Of a stretch of 50,424 nucleotides of DNA, positions 8,648 to 16,103 are shown one piece after another. Positions within the stretch are counted from its first letter, which is position 1. Every line of letters begins with the position of its first letter. The stretch comes from JBBQED01 sp038320345 (GTDB lineage: Bacteria; Bacteroidota; Bacteroidia; AKYH767-A; OLB10). The position numbers and the translations under genes are program-made. Location: positions 1 through 50,424 of the forward strand of contig JBBQED010000021.1 in NCBI GenBank assembly GCA_038320345.1. The letters run 5' to 3'. The notes under the pieces are model-generated. The model was not told the DNA's origin. It did no database searches and saw nothing but the letters and a program-made list of their open reading frames with translations.

Positions 8648-8922
8648 TTTAAAAAGGATTGCAAATTAGAGTACCTCAAATGTAAAGAAATCTAGACCTA
8701 ATTACCTGCTTACTTAGAATGAAAAGTAGTTGCAAATAAGAAATTTAAGATCCTAGAGTATGAATCGATCACACCAAGAGTATAAGATCCATAATGAGGG
8801 TGTAGATTAAGTAGATGCTGAGTAGAGCAAGCCTTATATTATTGATAATTAATGCAGTTTAAGTATTAGTCGGGATTATTATCTTTGCCATAATCTGACC
8901 AAATAGTGCCGAAAAGGTGTTT
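8648..8922. other. Divergent intergenic region
   Basis: This stretch lies between a reverse-strand lipoprotein gene and the forward glycan block. Apart from the forward promoter candidate at 8858-8887, no RNA gene, repeat or reading frame is supported. Confidence 0.4.
8858..8887 (+). promoter_or_regulatory. Promoter: TTTA-N18-TATCTTTG
   Basis: The -7 element TATCTTTG (8880-8887) matches TAnnTTTG exactly. A TTTA at 8858-8861 lies 18 bases before it, where TTTG is expected. The ATG of the 51-aa frame at 8923 lies 35 bases downstream. This is the likely start of transcription of the glycan block. Confidence 0.5.
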
Positions 8923-9078
8923 ATGATTTATAATTCTGTTATCATCTCGAATTGGAGCAAAGTGCAGAATATGACCGTTCGTAGACTTGTTGCAGAAACA
9001 GCCTTAAATGCAGAATGCCTTTTAATCTTCGATCCAAATGAAATTTTTGATCACTCCTTTCATTTAGCAAAAGATTAA
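8923..9078 (+). CDS. Possible 51-aa small protein
   Basis: An ATG frame of 51 codons lies between the promoter at 8858-8887 and the membrane glycosyltransferase, ending only four bases before the next ATG. The product starts MIYNSVIISNWSKVQ and ends FDHSFHLAKD. It is soluble and mildly acidic, with no recognised family. Tight spacing to the next gene and a leading promoter support translation. The short length and the absence of a ribosome-binding site leave it uncertain. Confidence 0.4.
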   Translation: MIYNSVIISNWSKVQNMTVRRLVAETALNAECLLIFDPNEIFDHSFHLAKD

Positions 9079-9082
9079 TCGG

Positions 9083-10645
9083 ATGAAATATGTACCCCGT
9101 GAAAAGTATCAATCGATTATTGTAATCTTTTGTATTGCGGTTCTGCATATCTCCTTGGGCATGTATAAAATTTTGCCATTACGACCACAATCAATTCATC
9201 AATGGGCACAATGTGATCGTGCTTCTGTGGCACTCAACTATTACCATGATGGAATGGATTTTTTCCATCCTGCCGTACACAACTTGGATAATGGTACTGG
9301 AGTTACAGGCATGGAATTTCCTTTCGTTAATTATACAGCAGCCATGCTGTATAAAATATTTGGATTTCATGAATGGCTCTATCGCTTACTCACACTTTTG
9401 ATTTATAGTATAGGGTTGTATTGTGCTTTTAAGATAGCAAATTGGTGGTTGAAAAATTATTGGCAAAGCATTGGAGTGATGTTGCTCTTTGGATGCTCAC
9501 CGCTACTTGCTTTCTATTCAGCAAATTTTCTACCTGAACCTTCAACATTAGGATTTTCTATGCTAGCGTGGTTTTTTCTAACACGTTTCATTGATACAAA
9601 TGTGCAAAGATGGCTTTGGTGGTGTACTGCGGCAATGACACTAGCATGTCTGATTAAACTTTCTGCTTTAATAAATATGCCGGCAATGGCTGTCTTGATT
9701 TGGATGAATACTGAACAAGCAAATCGTAAGACGGTGTTTTTAAATTTATTTTTAAAATCAGTAATCATCGTCGGACTTACATTTTCTTGGTACCGATATG
9801 CAATGTTGCTGAGTATAAAAACGCACTCAGAAATATTTTTGTTGAAATCAATGTTTCCACAGAACTGGAATAACTTTAAAGATGTATGGAACGAAATGCG
9901 AGCCGTTTGGTTTATGCGGATTTATAATGATTTTTTATTGGTACTAATGTTAATCAGTTTGTTCGTTGGAGTTTTAGCGAGAAAAATTATTTCAAAGCAA
10001 ATATTTGTTATAGGGGGTGTTCTATTATTTTCTGTTCTGGCTTTCTTACTTTCTATGTGGACACAACTCAGGCATCATGATTATTATATGATTCCAATGT
10101 ATCCCTTGTTTCTGTTTGGCCTAATAATGATCGTGAGTTTGATTAATACCACAAAGCAAAAAGTTGCTCCTTTGTTATTTTTAGTATTTTTTATTGGATT
10201 TACTTCCTTTCAATATTATGAAGCTAAAACGCACATCAGAACATGTTATCGAAAGGATTCTTGGAAATATAGCCCCATACAATTTGATCAGTTCTTTGAC
10301 TTTAAAGCACAGCTTGTCAACTGCGGAGTAAAACCTTCTGATCGAATAATTAGTGTTTTTGATCATACTCCCGATAATTCACTTTATTTGATGGATCAAA
10401 AAGGGGTAACTGTTTCAGACCATGACTTCGATGAATTTACCAATAAATACCTAAATACTGGAATATTTACTTATTTGATCTATAATGCAGCTAGTGAAAT
10501 AGAAGGTTATCGATTTCAACCTGCAAAATATCAACTTCAATTTGTGTATAGGTATGGTTATATTTCTATTTATCATATAACTTTGAAGCTTACACCATCT
10601 CAAAAATCAGCAATAGCTCCTCCCTGTCTATCACCATGGAATTAA
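9083..10645 (+). CDS. ArnT/PMT-like GT-C membrane glycosyltransferase
   Basis: 520-aa polytopic membrane protein with about ten to twelve helices and a C-terminal periplasmic tail of roughly 140 residues. After the first helix comes RPQSIHQWAQCDRASVALNYY, which matches the acidic first loop of ArnT-like (GT39/GT83) enzymes. These transfer a sugar from a polyprenyl-phosphate donor to lipid or protein acceptors in the periplasm. It overlaps the following GT2 gene by 10 bases. That gene makes the kind of polyprenyl-phosphate sugar this enzyme would use, so the two probably form one pathway step. Confidence 0.75.
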   Translation: MKYVPREKYQSIIVIFCIAVLHISLGMYKILPLRPQSIHQWAQCDRASVALNYYHDGMDFFHPAVHNLDNGTGVTGMEFPFVNYTAAMLYKIFGFHEWLYRLLTLLIYSIGLYCAFKIANWWLKNYWQSIGVMLLFGCSPLLAFYSANFLPEPSTLGFSMLAWFFLTRFIDTNVQRWLWWCTAAMTLACLIKLSALINMPAMAVLIWMNTEQANRKTVFLNLFLKSVIIVGLTFSWYRYAMLLSIKTHSEIFLLKSMFPQNWNNFKDVWNEMRAVWFMRIYNDFLLVLMLISLFVGVLARKIISKQIFVIGGVLLFSVLAFLLSMWTQLRHHDYYMIPMYPLFLFGLIMIVSLINTTKQKVAPLLFLVFFIGFTSFQYYEAKTHIRTCYRKDSWKYSPIQFDQFFDFKAQLVNCGVKPSDRIISVFDHTPDNSLYLMDQKGVTVSDHDFDEFTNKYLNTGIFTYLIYNAASEIEGYRFQPAKYQLQFVYRYGYISIYHITLKLTPSQKSAIAPPCLSPWN

Positions 10646-11571
10646 CGATTATCATTCCAATTTTTAACGAAGAAAAAAACATTCCCGTTTTATATCCACG
10701 GTTGAAAAAAGTGGTGGATGGAATGAATTTATCCTACGAGTTTATTTTTATTAATGATGGAAGTAAAGATGCTTCGATGGCATTAATTAAACAATTAGCA
10801 TCAAATGACTCTTGTGTTCGTTATATCAATTTTAGTCGGAATTTTGGTCACCAAATTGCAGTTACTGCTGGTATTGATGCAGCTAGAGGTAATGGAGTTG
10901 TAATTATCGATGCTGATTTGCAAGATCCCCCAGAATTAATTGTATCGATGTATGCTAAGATGCAAGAAGGTTACCAGGTGGTTTATGCAAGAAGACGAAA
11001 GCGTGCCGGCGAGACCGCAATGAAACGTTGGACTGCTAAAATGTTTTACAGGACTTTAGCGAAAATCACGTCCATTAATATCCCACTCGATACCGGAGAC
11101 TTCAGAATAATGGATCGAAAGATTGTAGATGTTTTGAAAGAAATGCCTGAACAGCAGAAATTTTTGCGAGGGCAAATTGCATGGGCAGGATTTAAACAAA
11201 CTTACATCGAATACGATCGTGATGAACGCTATGCCGGTGAAACAGGATATACTTATAAGAAAATGATCCGTTTTGCTATTGATGGCATTACAGCATTTTC
11301 TAATTTCCCTTTGAAATTCGCGACTATCGCAGGTTTCTTTGTTTCCGGAATAACTTTTCTAATCAGCTTATATGCATTGTATGCCAGGTTTATCAGTAAA
11401 GATTATGTTCCCGGGTGGACTTCATTAATTCTTGCTGTATTATTCATTGGCGGTGTGCAACTGATCAGTATTGGAATTATTGGTGAGTATATGAGTCGTT
11501 TAAGTGCCAATGTCAGGAAAAGACCACTTTATATTATTCAAGATTCAAATTTACAACGTGAAGGAATATAA
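10636..11571 (+). CDS. Polyprenyl-phosphate glycosyltransferase (GT2, GtrB/DPM1-like)
   Basis: 311-aa GT2 enzyme that moves a sugar from a nucleotide sugar to undecaprenyl phosphate on the cytoplasmic face. The N-terminal GT-A domain starts LTIIIPIFNEEKNIP, holds D92-A-D94 followed by LQDPPELI, and has RRKRAGET and GDFRIMDRK motifs. Two C-terminal membrane helices (about 229-250 and 262-284) anchor it, as in GtrB. It overlaps the preceding GT-C gene. The sugar (glucose, mannose or other) cannot be inferred from sequence. Confidence 0.88.
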   Translation: MELTIIIPIFNEEKNIPVLYPRLKKVVDGMNLSYEFIFINDGSKDASMALIKQLASNDSCVRYINFSRNFGHQIAVTAGIDAARGNGVVIIDADLQDPPELIVSMYAKMQEGYQVVYARRRKRAGETAMKRWTAKMFYRTLAKITSINIPLDTGDFRIMDRKIVDVLKEMPEQQKFLRGQIAWAGFKQTYIEYDRDERYAGETGYTYKKMIRFAIDGITAFSNFPLKFATIAGFFVSGITFLISLYALYARFISKDYVPGWTSLILAVLFIGGVQLISIGIIGEYMSRLSANVRKRPLYIIQDSNLQREGI

Positions 11572-11843
11572 ATACGAAGAAAAGATTTGTAGTAATTTCC
11601 TGTTTTTTAGTTTGATGTATGATTGCATTAACCCAGAAATCTAAGTTTAGAATCACTTTTGATGGATCGATGACCCATAATATGAATGTATATATTTGGT
11701 GAAATTATATCAGTGGACAAAACAACAAATATTACAAGTTTAATGAGGAGCGTTATCAGGGTGCAATATCTGAGATTTTAACTATACACTTGAGATTACT
11801 TTTCAGCACCACCGATCATTTTGAGTTGGATTTTATTGAAAAC

Positions 11844-11874
11844 TTTGTTTGTGAATTTCTTTTAAGTACTTTTA
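11844..11874 (+). promoter_or_regulatory. Promoter: TTTG-N19-TACTTTTA
   Basis: TTTG at 11844-11847 and TACTTTTA at 11867-11874 are separated by exactly 19 bases, the consensus spacing for the Bacteroidota housekeeping sigma factor. Only the last base of the -7 box departs from TAnnTTTG. It precedes the 630-aa membrane protein gene. Confidence 0.6.
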
Positions 11875-11899
11875 GCCAACTTAATTAAAAATTCAGGTT

Positions 11900-11916
11900 C
11901 TAACGTTGAACGTTAG
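11900..11916. promoter_or_regulatory. Inverted repeat CTAACGTT-G-AACGTTAG, possible operator
   Basis: The perfect 8-bp arms surround one central base. It lies about 25 bases after the -7 box and 32 bases before the ATG, where a repressor operator or a leader hairpin would act. No regulator gene is adjacent. It could be a chance palindrome. Confidence 0.4.
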
Positions 11917-11948
11917 TTCAATTGAATTATTGAAATTTAATTCTGGCT

Positions 11949-13841
11949 ATGACTATTGAGACGAAACAAAACCATCGACTATCATTTTATACTGCAACTG
12001 TTATCGTTGTCTTGATTTTTGTCATGCATTTCTGGAATCGGTATTATAATTATTCTAATTTTTCAAATATGATCGGATGGGATGTTTTGTCCTATTATCT
12101 TTATTTGCCCTTTACTTTCATTTATCATGATATTGGAATGAAAGATCATGAAGTAATAAAATACATTTTTGATAATTATCACCCTTCAGGAACATTTTAC
12201 CAAGCGTATAAACTTGATACAGGAAACTGGGTTCCTGCCTATACAATGGGCTTTGCGATTTTGTATTTACCTTTCTTTCTGATTGCACATCTCTGGGCAT
12301 ATTTCAGTTCTTATCCTGCAGATGGATTTTCCTATCCATATCAATTTTGTCTTGAAAATGGTGTTATGTTGTATATTCTCCCAGGAATTTTTCTGGTACG
12401 GAAAATTCTGTTAAAATTTTTTAACGATAAAGTAACCACACTAACGCTAATTACAATTTTACTTGGCACAAATTTCTGGCATGAAAGTATCAATGATAGT
12501 TTAATGCCGCATGGAGTGATGTTTACGGCTTTTGCTTTGTTTTTGCTCTTACTCATGAATTGGCTAGAAAATCCTTCAAACAGAAATTCATTAAGTTTAG
12601 GCCTACTTACTGGCATTACCCTTCTTGCAAGGGGGAGTGAAGTTGTTCTGATTTTCCTAGTACTTTTCTGGGGCGTTCAGAATAAGAATGATATGGTCAA
12701 TAGATTTAGATTTTTTCTTGTGAAGTGGAAGATGGTATTATTAGTCTTGCTCGGAATCTTTTTAGTCTTTCTTCCGCAAATTATTCATTGGAAACTAATG
12801 ACAGGTCATTTTATTTTTAATAGTTATAAAAATACAGAAGGGGTTGATTGGGCCAATCCAAACTTGGGTAAAGTTCTTTTTAGCTTTAAGAAAAGTTTAC
12901 TGATATATACTCCTGTTTACGCTCTTATGTTCTTTGGAATATTGCTCATGCGTAAACGGATGCCTTACTATTTTCTTGCCATGTTCACTTTTTTTATAGG
13001 TAACCTTTACCTACTTTCTTGTTGGGCCGCGTGGTGGAACGGTTATAGTTTTGGGATGCGTTATTTCGTTGAATCTTATTCCTTAATGGTCATTCCAATT
13101 GCCTGCTTTATTGAATGGTTGTTAGAAAGGAAAGTCTTACTGAAAGTGTTCCTTTTTCCACTTATTGCTTTCCTGATTTTTCTTAACCTCTTTCAGACTT
13201 GGCAATACATGCATTATATCTGGGATGGTGAAAGGATGACTGCTAAATATTATATAGCCACATTCCTGAAAACTAAAGTTCCAGAAGGCGCTGAGAAACT
13301 GATGGAAATTAAACGCAATTATGGAGAAACCGAAGAATTTTCTAATCCGCAGGATTATGATAAACGTACTATCGCATACTATGATTTCGATTCAATAAAT
13401 TCGAGTATTATCGATCCAATATTCTTGGATTCTTCTGTTCATTTTAGTGGGACATATTCCTGTAAACTTGATGCAAACCATATTTATTCGCCTACATTCC
13501 GACTTCCTTTTAATGTGCTAACGAATTCAGATCATGCCTGGGTTCGTACATCGCTTCATTATTTTCCTGTTTTTGATCTGAAAAAAAATCCTGCAAGTCT
13601 GGTTGTGCAGATGTCTCGCGCAGGGAAAGGAGGACGTGAAACTAATAAATACCGCGTAGTTGATCTTGACGCTCTGCCATATAAAGTTGGTGAATGGAAC
13701 GAAATTACTTTTGATTACCTTACTCCATATCCTTTATCTTATAAAGATCAACTAACGGTGTACGTTTGGCATCGAGGCCAACAAGCTTTTTACTATGATA
13801 ATTTGAAAATAGATGCTTTTACACCTAAAGTTCAAAATTGA
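11949..13841 (+). CDS. GT-C-like membrane protein with C-terminal beta-rich domain (paralogue 1)
   Basis: 630-aa membrane protein with about eleven to twelve helices over residues 15-420 and an extracytoplasmic C-terminal part of about 160 residues. The first loop has GWDVLSYYLYLPF, an Asp-bearing motif like that of GT-C enzymes. The C-terminal part (about 470-625) has beta-sandwich character and ends with FYYDNLKIDAF, like carbohydrate-binding jelly rolls. It is clearly homologous along its whole length to the protein at 16104-17981 (shared FFLIAHLWA, FSFKKSL, ERMTAKYY). A role in glycan transfer is inferred from fold and context, and the substrate is unknown. Confidence 0.65.
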   Translation: MTIETKQNHRLSFYTATVIVVLIFVMHFWNRYYNYSNFSNMIGWDVLSYYLYLPFTFIYHDIGMKDHEVIKYIFDNYHPSGTFYQAYKLDTGNWVPAYTMGFAILYLPFFLIAHLWAYFSSYPADGFSYPYQFCLENGVMLYILPGIFLVRKILLKFFNDKVTTLTLITILLGTNFWHESINDSLMPHGVMFTAFALFLLLLMNWLENPSNRNSLSLGLLTGITLLARGSEVVLIFLVLFWGVQNKNDMVNRFRFFLVKWKMVLLVLLGIFLVFLPQIIHWKLMTGHFIFNSYKNTEGVDWANPNLGKVLFSFKKSLLIYTPVYALMFFGILLMRKRMPYYFLAMFTFFIGNLYLLSCWAAWWNGYSFGMRYFVESYSLMVIPIACFIEWLLERKVLLKVFLFPLIAFLIFLNLFQTWQYMHYIWDGERMTAKYYIATFLKTKVPEGAEKLMEIKRNYGETEEFSNPQDYDKRTIAYYDFDSINSSIIDPIFLDSSVHFSGTYSCKLDANHIYSPTFRLPFNVLTNSDHAWVRTSLHYFPVFDLKKNPASLVVQMSRAGKGGRETNKYRVVDLDALPYKVGEWNEITFDYLTPYPLSYKDQLTVYVWHRGQQAFYYDNLKIDAFTPKVQN

Positions 13842-13845
13842 AAGG

Positions 13846-15444
13846 ATGAAAAGTTTGATAGAATTTATGCATAAAAACTGGCCAATTTTACTTACTTGTT
13901 TTGCTGGAATTCTATTTTTTACCCTTCAAGTTACTGGTTATAATCTGCAATATTTTCCTGGCGATTTAGGAGATGCTCGTTTTAATACGTATTTACTCGA
14001 ACATTCTTTTCAATATTTTACAGGTAAACAGAATTCCTTCTGGAATGCTCCGTTTATGTTTCCAGAAAAAAATGTATTGAGCTATTCAGATACATTAGTT
14101 GGAGTAGCACCATTGTATATTTTAATTCGGCTCTTTATTTCAGATCCTTTAACTGCTTTTCAATGGTTTTATATTTTGATCACTATATTGAATTTAGTAG
14201 CTTGTTATGCTTTTTTGTATTGGACCTTTAAAAATAAATATGGTGCAGCTGTAGGTGCATTTGTTTTTACATTTTCAATTGCTTTACAGTCACAAATGAC
14301 TCATGCTCAGACCTTCAGTCGGTTCGCGGTTCCGATAGCATTCTGGATGGCTTTATTATTTTATAAATCGTTACAGCCTCGATATTTTTTTGCTGCGATT
14401 TTTTGTGTAGTTTATGAAATCTATGCAGGTATTTATCTAGGTTTTATGCTGTTAATACCTGTATCTATTCTCATGGTATTAATTTTGGTAATTTGCAGAA
14501 AAGACTACCTGCAATCTATAAAGAGTAAAATATTTTTCTCGAAACTAACCTTTTCCCTAATTTTCAATTTGCTTTTATTGGTTCCACTTTTCGTCCCTTA
14601 TTTAAAACGTTCGAATATGCTCGAGGTGAATAGTTATGCTGGAATAGCAAATACAATTCCTTCATTTCATTCTTTTCTCACGAGCAAGGATGGCAGCTTT
14701 AGTTGGTCAGTATTGAAAGATGTGAAAAGAGATTATCCTGCGTATTGGGATCATCAGTTATTCCCAGGAGGAATAGCTTTGTTGAGTCTGATATTTTTTC
14801 TTTTTGCTGCCTTTATTGCAATAAAACAGAAAAGTACAACTACGGGAAATAATTTTTACAAAAACACTTTTTCAGGGATAATAGCTTTATGTACAGTTAT
14901 CACGTTTTTACTTTATCTACGTGTGGGCAACTTTTCATTGTATCAGTTTATATTTGCACTTCCAGGATTTAGTTCAATGCGTTCTATGGGAAGAATTATC
15001 AATATCGAACTTATTTTCTATGCTTTTGCTACTGGATTTGTTTGGACTTTAATTTTCAGGAAAAACACAAGATTTCAACCTCTTATTTTTGTCTTTTTTC
15101 TTGCATTGTTAATTGCCGATAATTATCTCAGTCCTGAATTTATTTACCACTATAATAAAAGTGAAGCTCAGCAAAGAAACATTTCTTTAATGCAAAAGTT
15201 GAAATCAATCCCCCCGAATACAGTGATTTCATATGAGCCGGAAAATAAGGAAGATTACAGTGTGCCATATCAATTGGATGCAATGTTGTCAACACAGCAG
15301 GCACAGTTAAAATGTATTAATGGGTATACAGCTACTTCTCCTCAGGAATTTACTTATTATTGGAATCATCCCAATGAAGGAAATCGATTGAGATGGCTGC
15401 GTTTTAAAGAGGATTCTTTAACTACAATAATGGTTATTCATTAA
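13846..15444 (+). CDS. Polytopic membrane protein, GT-C/YfhO-like
   Basis: 532-aa protein with about eleven helices and a short C-terminal extracytoplasmic region containing PPNTVISYEPENKEDY. The first loop after helix 1 has FPGDLGDARFNTYLLEHSFQYF, with acidic residues placed as in GT-C transferases. The general layout recalls YfhO-type proteins. An ATG at 13813 exists, but the one at 13846 is preferred: it lies four bases after the previous stop and gives a normal N-terminus. Likely cotranscribed with paralogue 1. Function is inferred only from fold and neighbours. Confidence 0.6.
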   Translation: MKSLIEFMHKNWPILLTCFAGILFFTLQVTGYNLQYFPGDLGDARFNTYLLEHSFQYFTGKQNSFWNAPFMFPEKNVLSYSDTLVGVAPLYILIRLFISDPLTAFQWFYILITILNLVACYAFLYWTFKNKYGAAVGAFVFTFSIALQSQMTHAQTFSRFAVPIAFWMALLFYKSLQPRYFFAAIFCVVYEIYAGIYLGFMLLIPVSILMVLILVICRKDYLQSIKSKIFFSKLTFSLIFNLLLLVPLFVPYLKRSNMLEVNSYAGIANTIPSFHSFLTSKDGSFSWSVLKDVKRDYPAYWDHQLFPGGIALLSLIFFLFAAFIAIKQKSTTTGNNFYKNTFSGIIALCTVITFLLYLRVGNFSLYQFIFALPGFSSMRSMGRIINIELIFYAFATGFVWTLIFRKNTRFQPLIFVFFLALLIADNYLSPEFIYHYNKSEAQQRNISLMQKLKSIPPNTVISYEPENKEDYSVPYQLDAMLSTQQAQLKCINGYTATSPQEFTYYWNHPNEGNRLRWLRFKEDSLTTIMVIH

Positions 15445-15473
15445 ACAATAGAAAATAATGACAATAGTCAGGC

Positions 15474-15986
15474 TTAATTGAATTCTATAGTAACATCATC
15501 CATGTAAGATTTCTGTTTATTGGTTACCCACCCATAAACTTTTAATACAGCTCCTTTTTCTTTTACTTCCGGTAGTTCAAGTTCATTTGTAATTTCTGTC
15601 CACTCGTTAATTTTAAAGATATATTTTGAGTAGGCAATTGCACTGTAAGCCCTGTTACCCTCAGGGGAATTAACTGAAATCACCAGATTGGCTTTGGCAT
15701 TAACATCGGGAACCATGCCCCATGCACTTACCTTAACATGGGTAAATCCTTTCTTTTTTATTTCTTCGTAATTCACTTCATAAGTGCTGCTGAATTCATG
15801 AGTGGAATCCATGAATGTGGAGATTTTTCCAGAATGCGCTTGTTCATTTGTTAGTGTTGGAACTTCTTTATACCAATCATTGATATTGTCAAAATTCTGA
15901 TTTATTTTATTTTCATAACCGGATCCGGAACATGCTGAGAGTAATATTGCAATAGCAACTAGCAAGACAAATTGTAATTTTATCAT
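15474..15986 (-). CDS. Lipoprotein with beta-rich domain like that of its neighbours
   Basis: 170-aa lipoprotein: the signal ends in ILLSAC (lipobox LSAC, Cys19). The mature region reads as one beta-sandwich domain. Its landmarks FDNIN, AHSGKIST, NEWTEIT and SYMDDVTIEF line up in order with FDSIN, HFSGTYS, GEWNEIT and FYYDNLKIDAF at the C-terminus of the flanking 630-aa protein. It therefore seems to be a free, lipid-anchored version of the same domain, encoded on the opposite strand inside the block. A -7 box TATATTTG reads on this strand at 16017-16010. Sugar binding is a guess from the fold. Confidence 0.65.
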   Translation of the reverse strand: MIKLQFVLLVAIAILLSACSGSGYENKINQNFDNINDWYKEVPTLTNEQAHSGKISTFMDSTHEFSSTYEVNYEEIKKKGFTHVKVSAWGMVPDVNAKANLVISVNSPEGNRAYSAIAYSKYIFKINEWTEITNELELPEVKEKGAVLKVYGWVTNKQKSYMDDVTIEFN

Positions 15987-16009
15987 ATTCTTTGATTGGT
16001 ATATAAATG

Positions 16010-16017
16010 CAAATATA
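16010..16017 (-). promoter_or_regulatory. -7 element TATATTTG for the lipoprotein
   Basis: On the reverse strand this reads TATATTTG, an exact TAnnTTTG match, 23 bases before the lipoprotein ATG. No TTTG is seen at the proper -33 distance. Confidence 0.4.
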
Positions 16018-16103
16018 TTAAGCCTTAGCTGAATATCCTATTATGAATTTATCTTCTTCATTAGACTTGATTTGCCTATCATTGTCCCTGCAAAGTGAAT
16101 TTT

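Larger units (their letters stand above)
11572..11948. other. Intergenic region with promoter and inverted repeat
   Basis: This 377-base gap breaks the glycan block into two transcription units. Its distal end contains the promoter (11844-11874) and inverted repeat (11900-11916) listed separately. I see no RNA gene or coding frame in the first 270 bases. Confidence 0.45.

Noticed and set aside
10636..10645. Ten-base overlap between GT-C and GT2 genes as a programmed frameshift fusion
   Set aside because: Each protein is complete with its own start and stop. Short overlaps are ordinary translational coupling.
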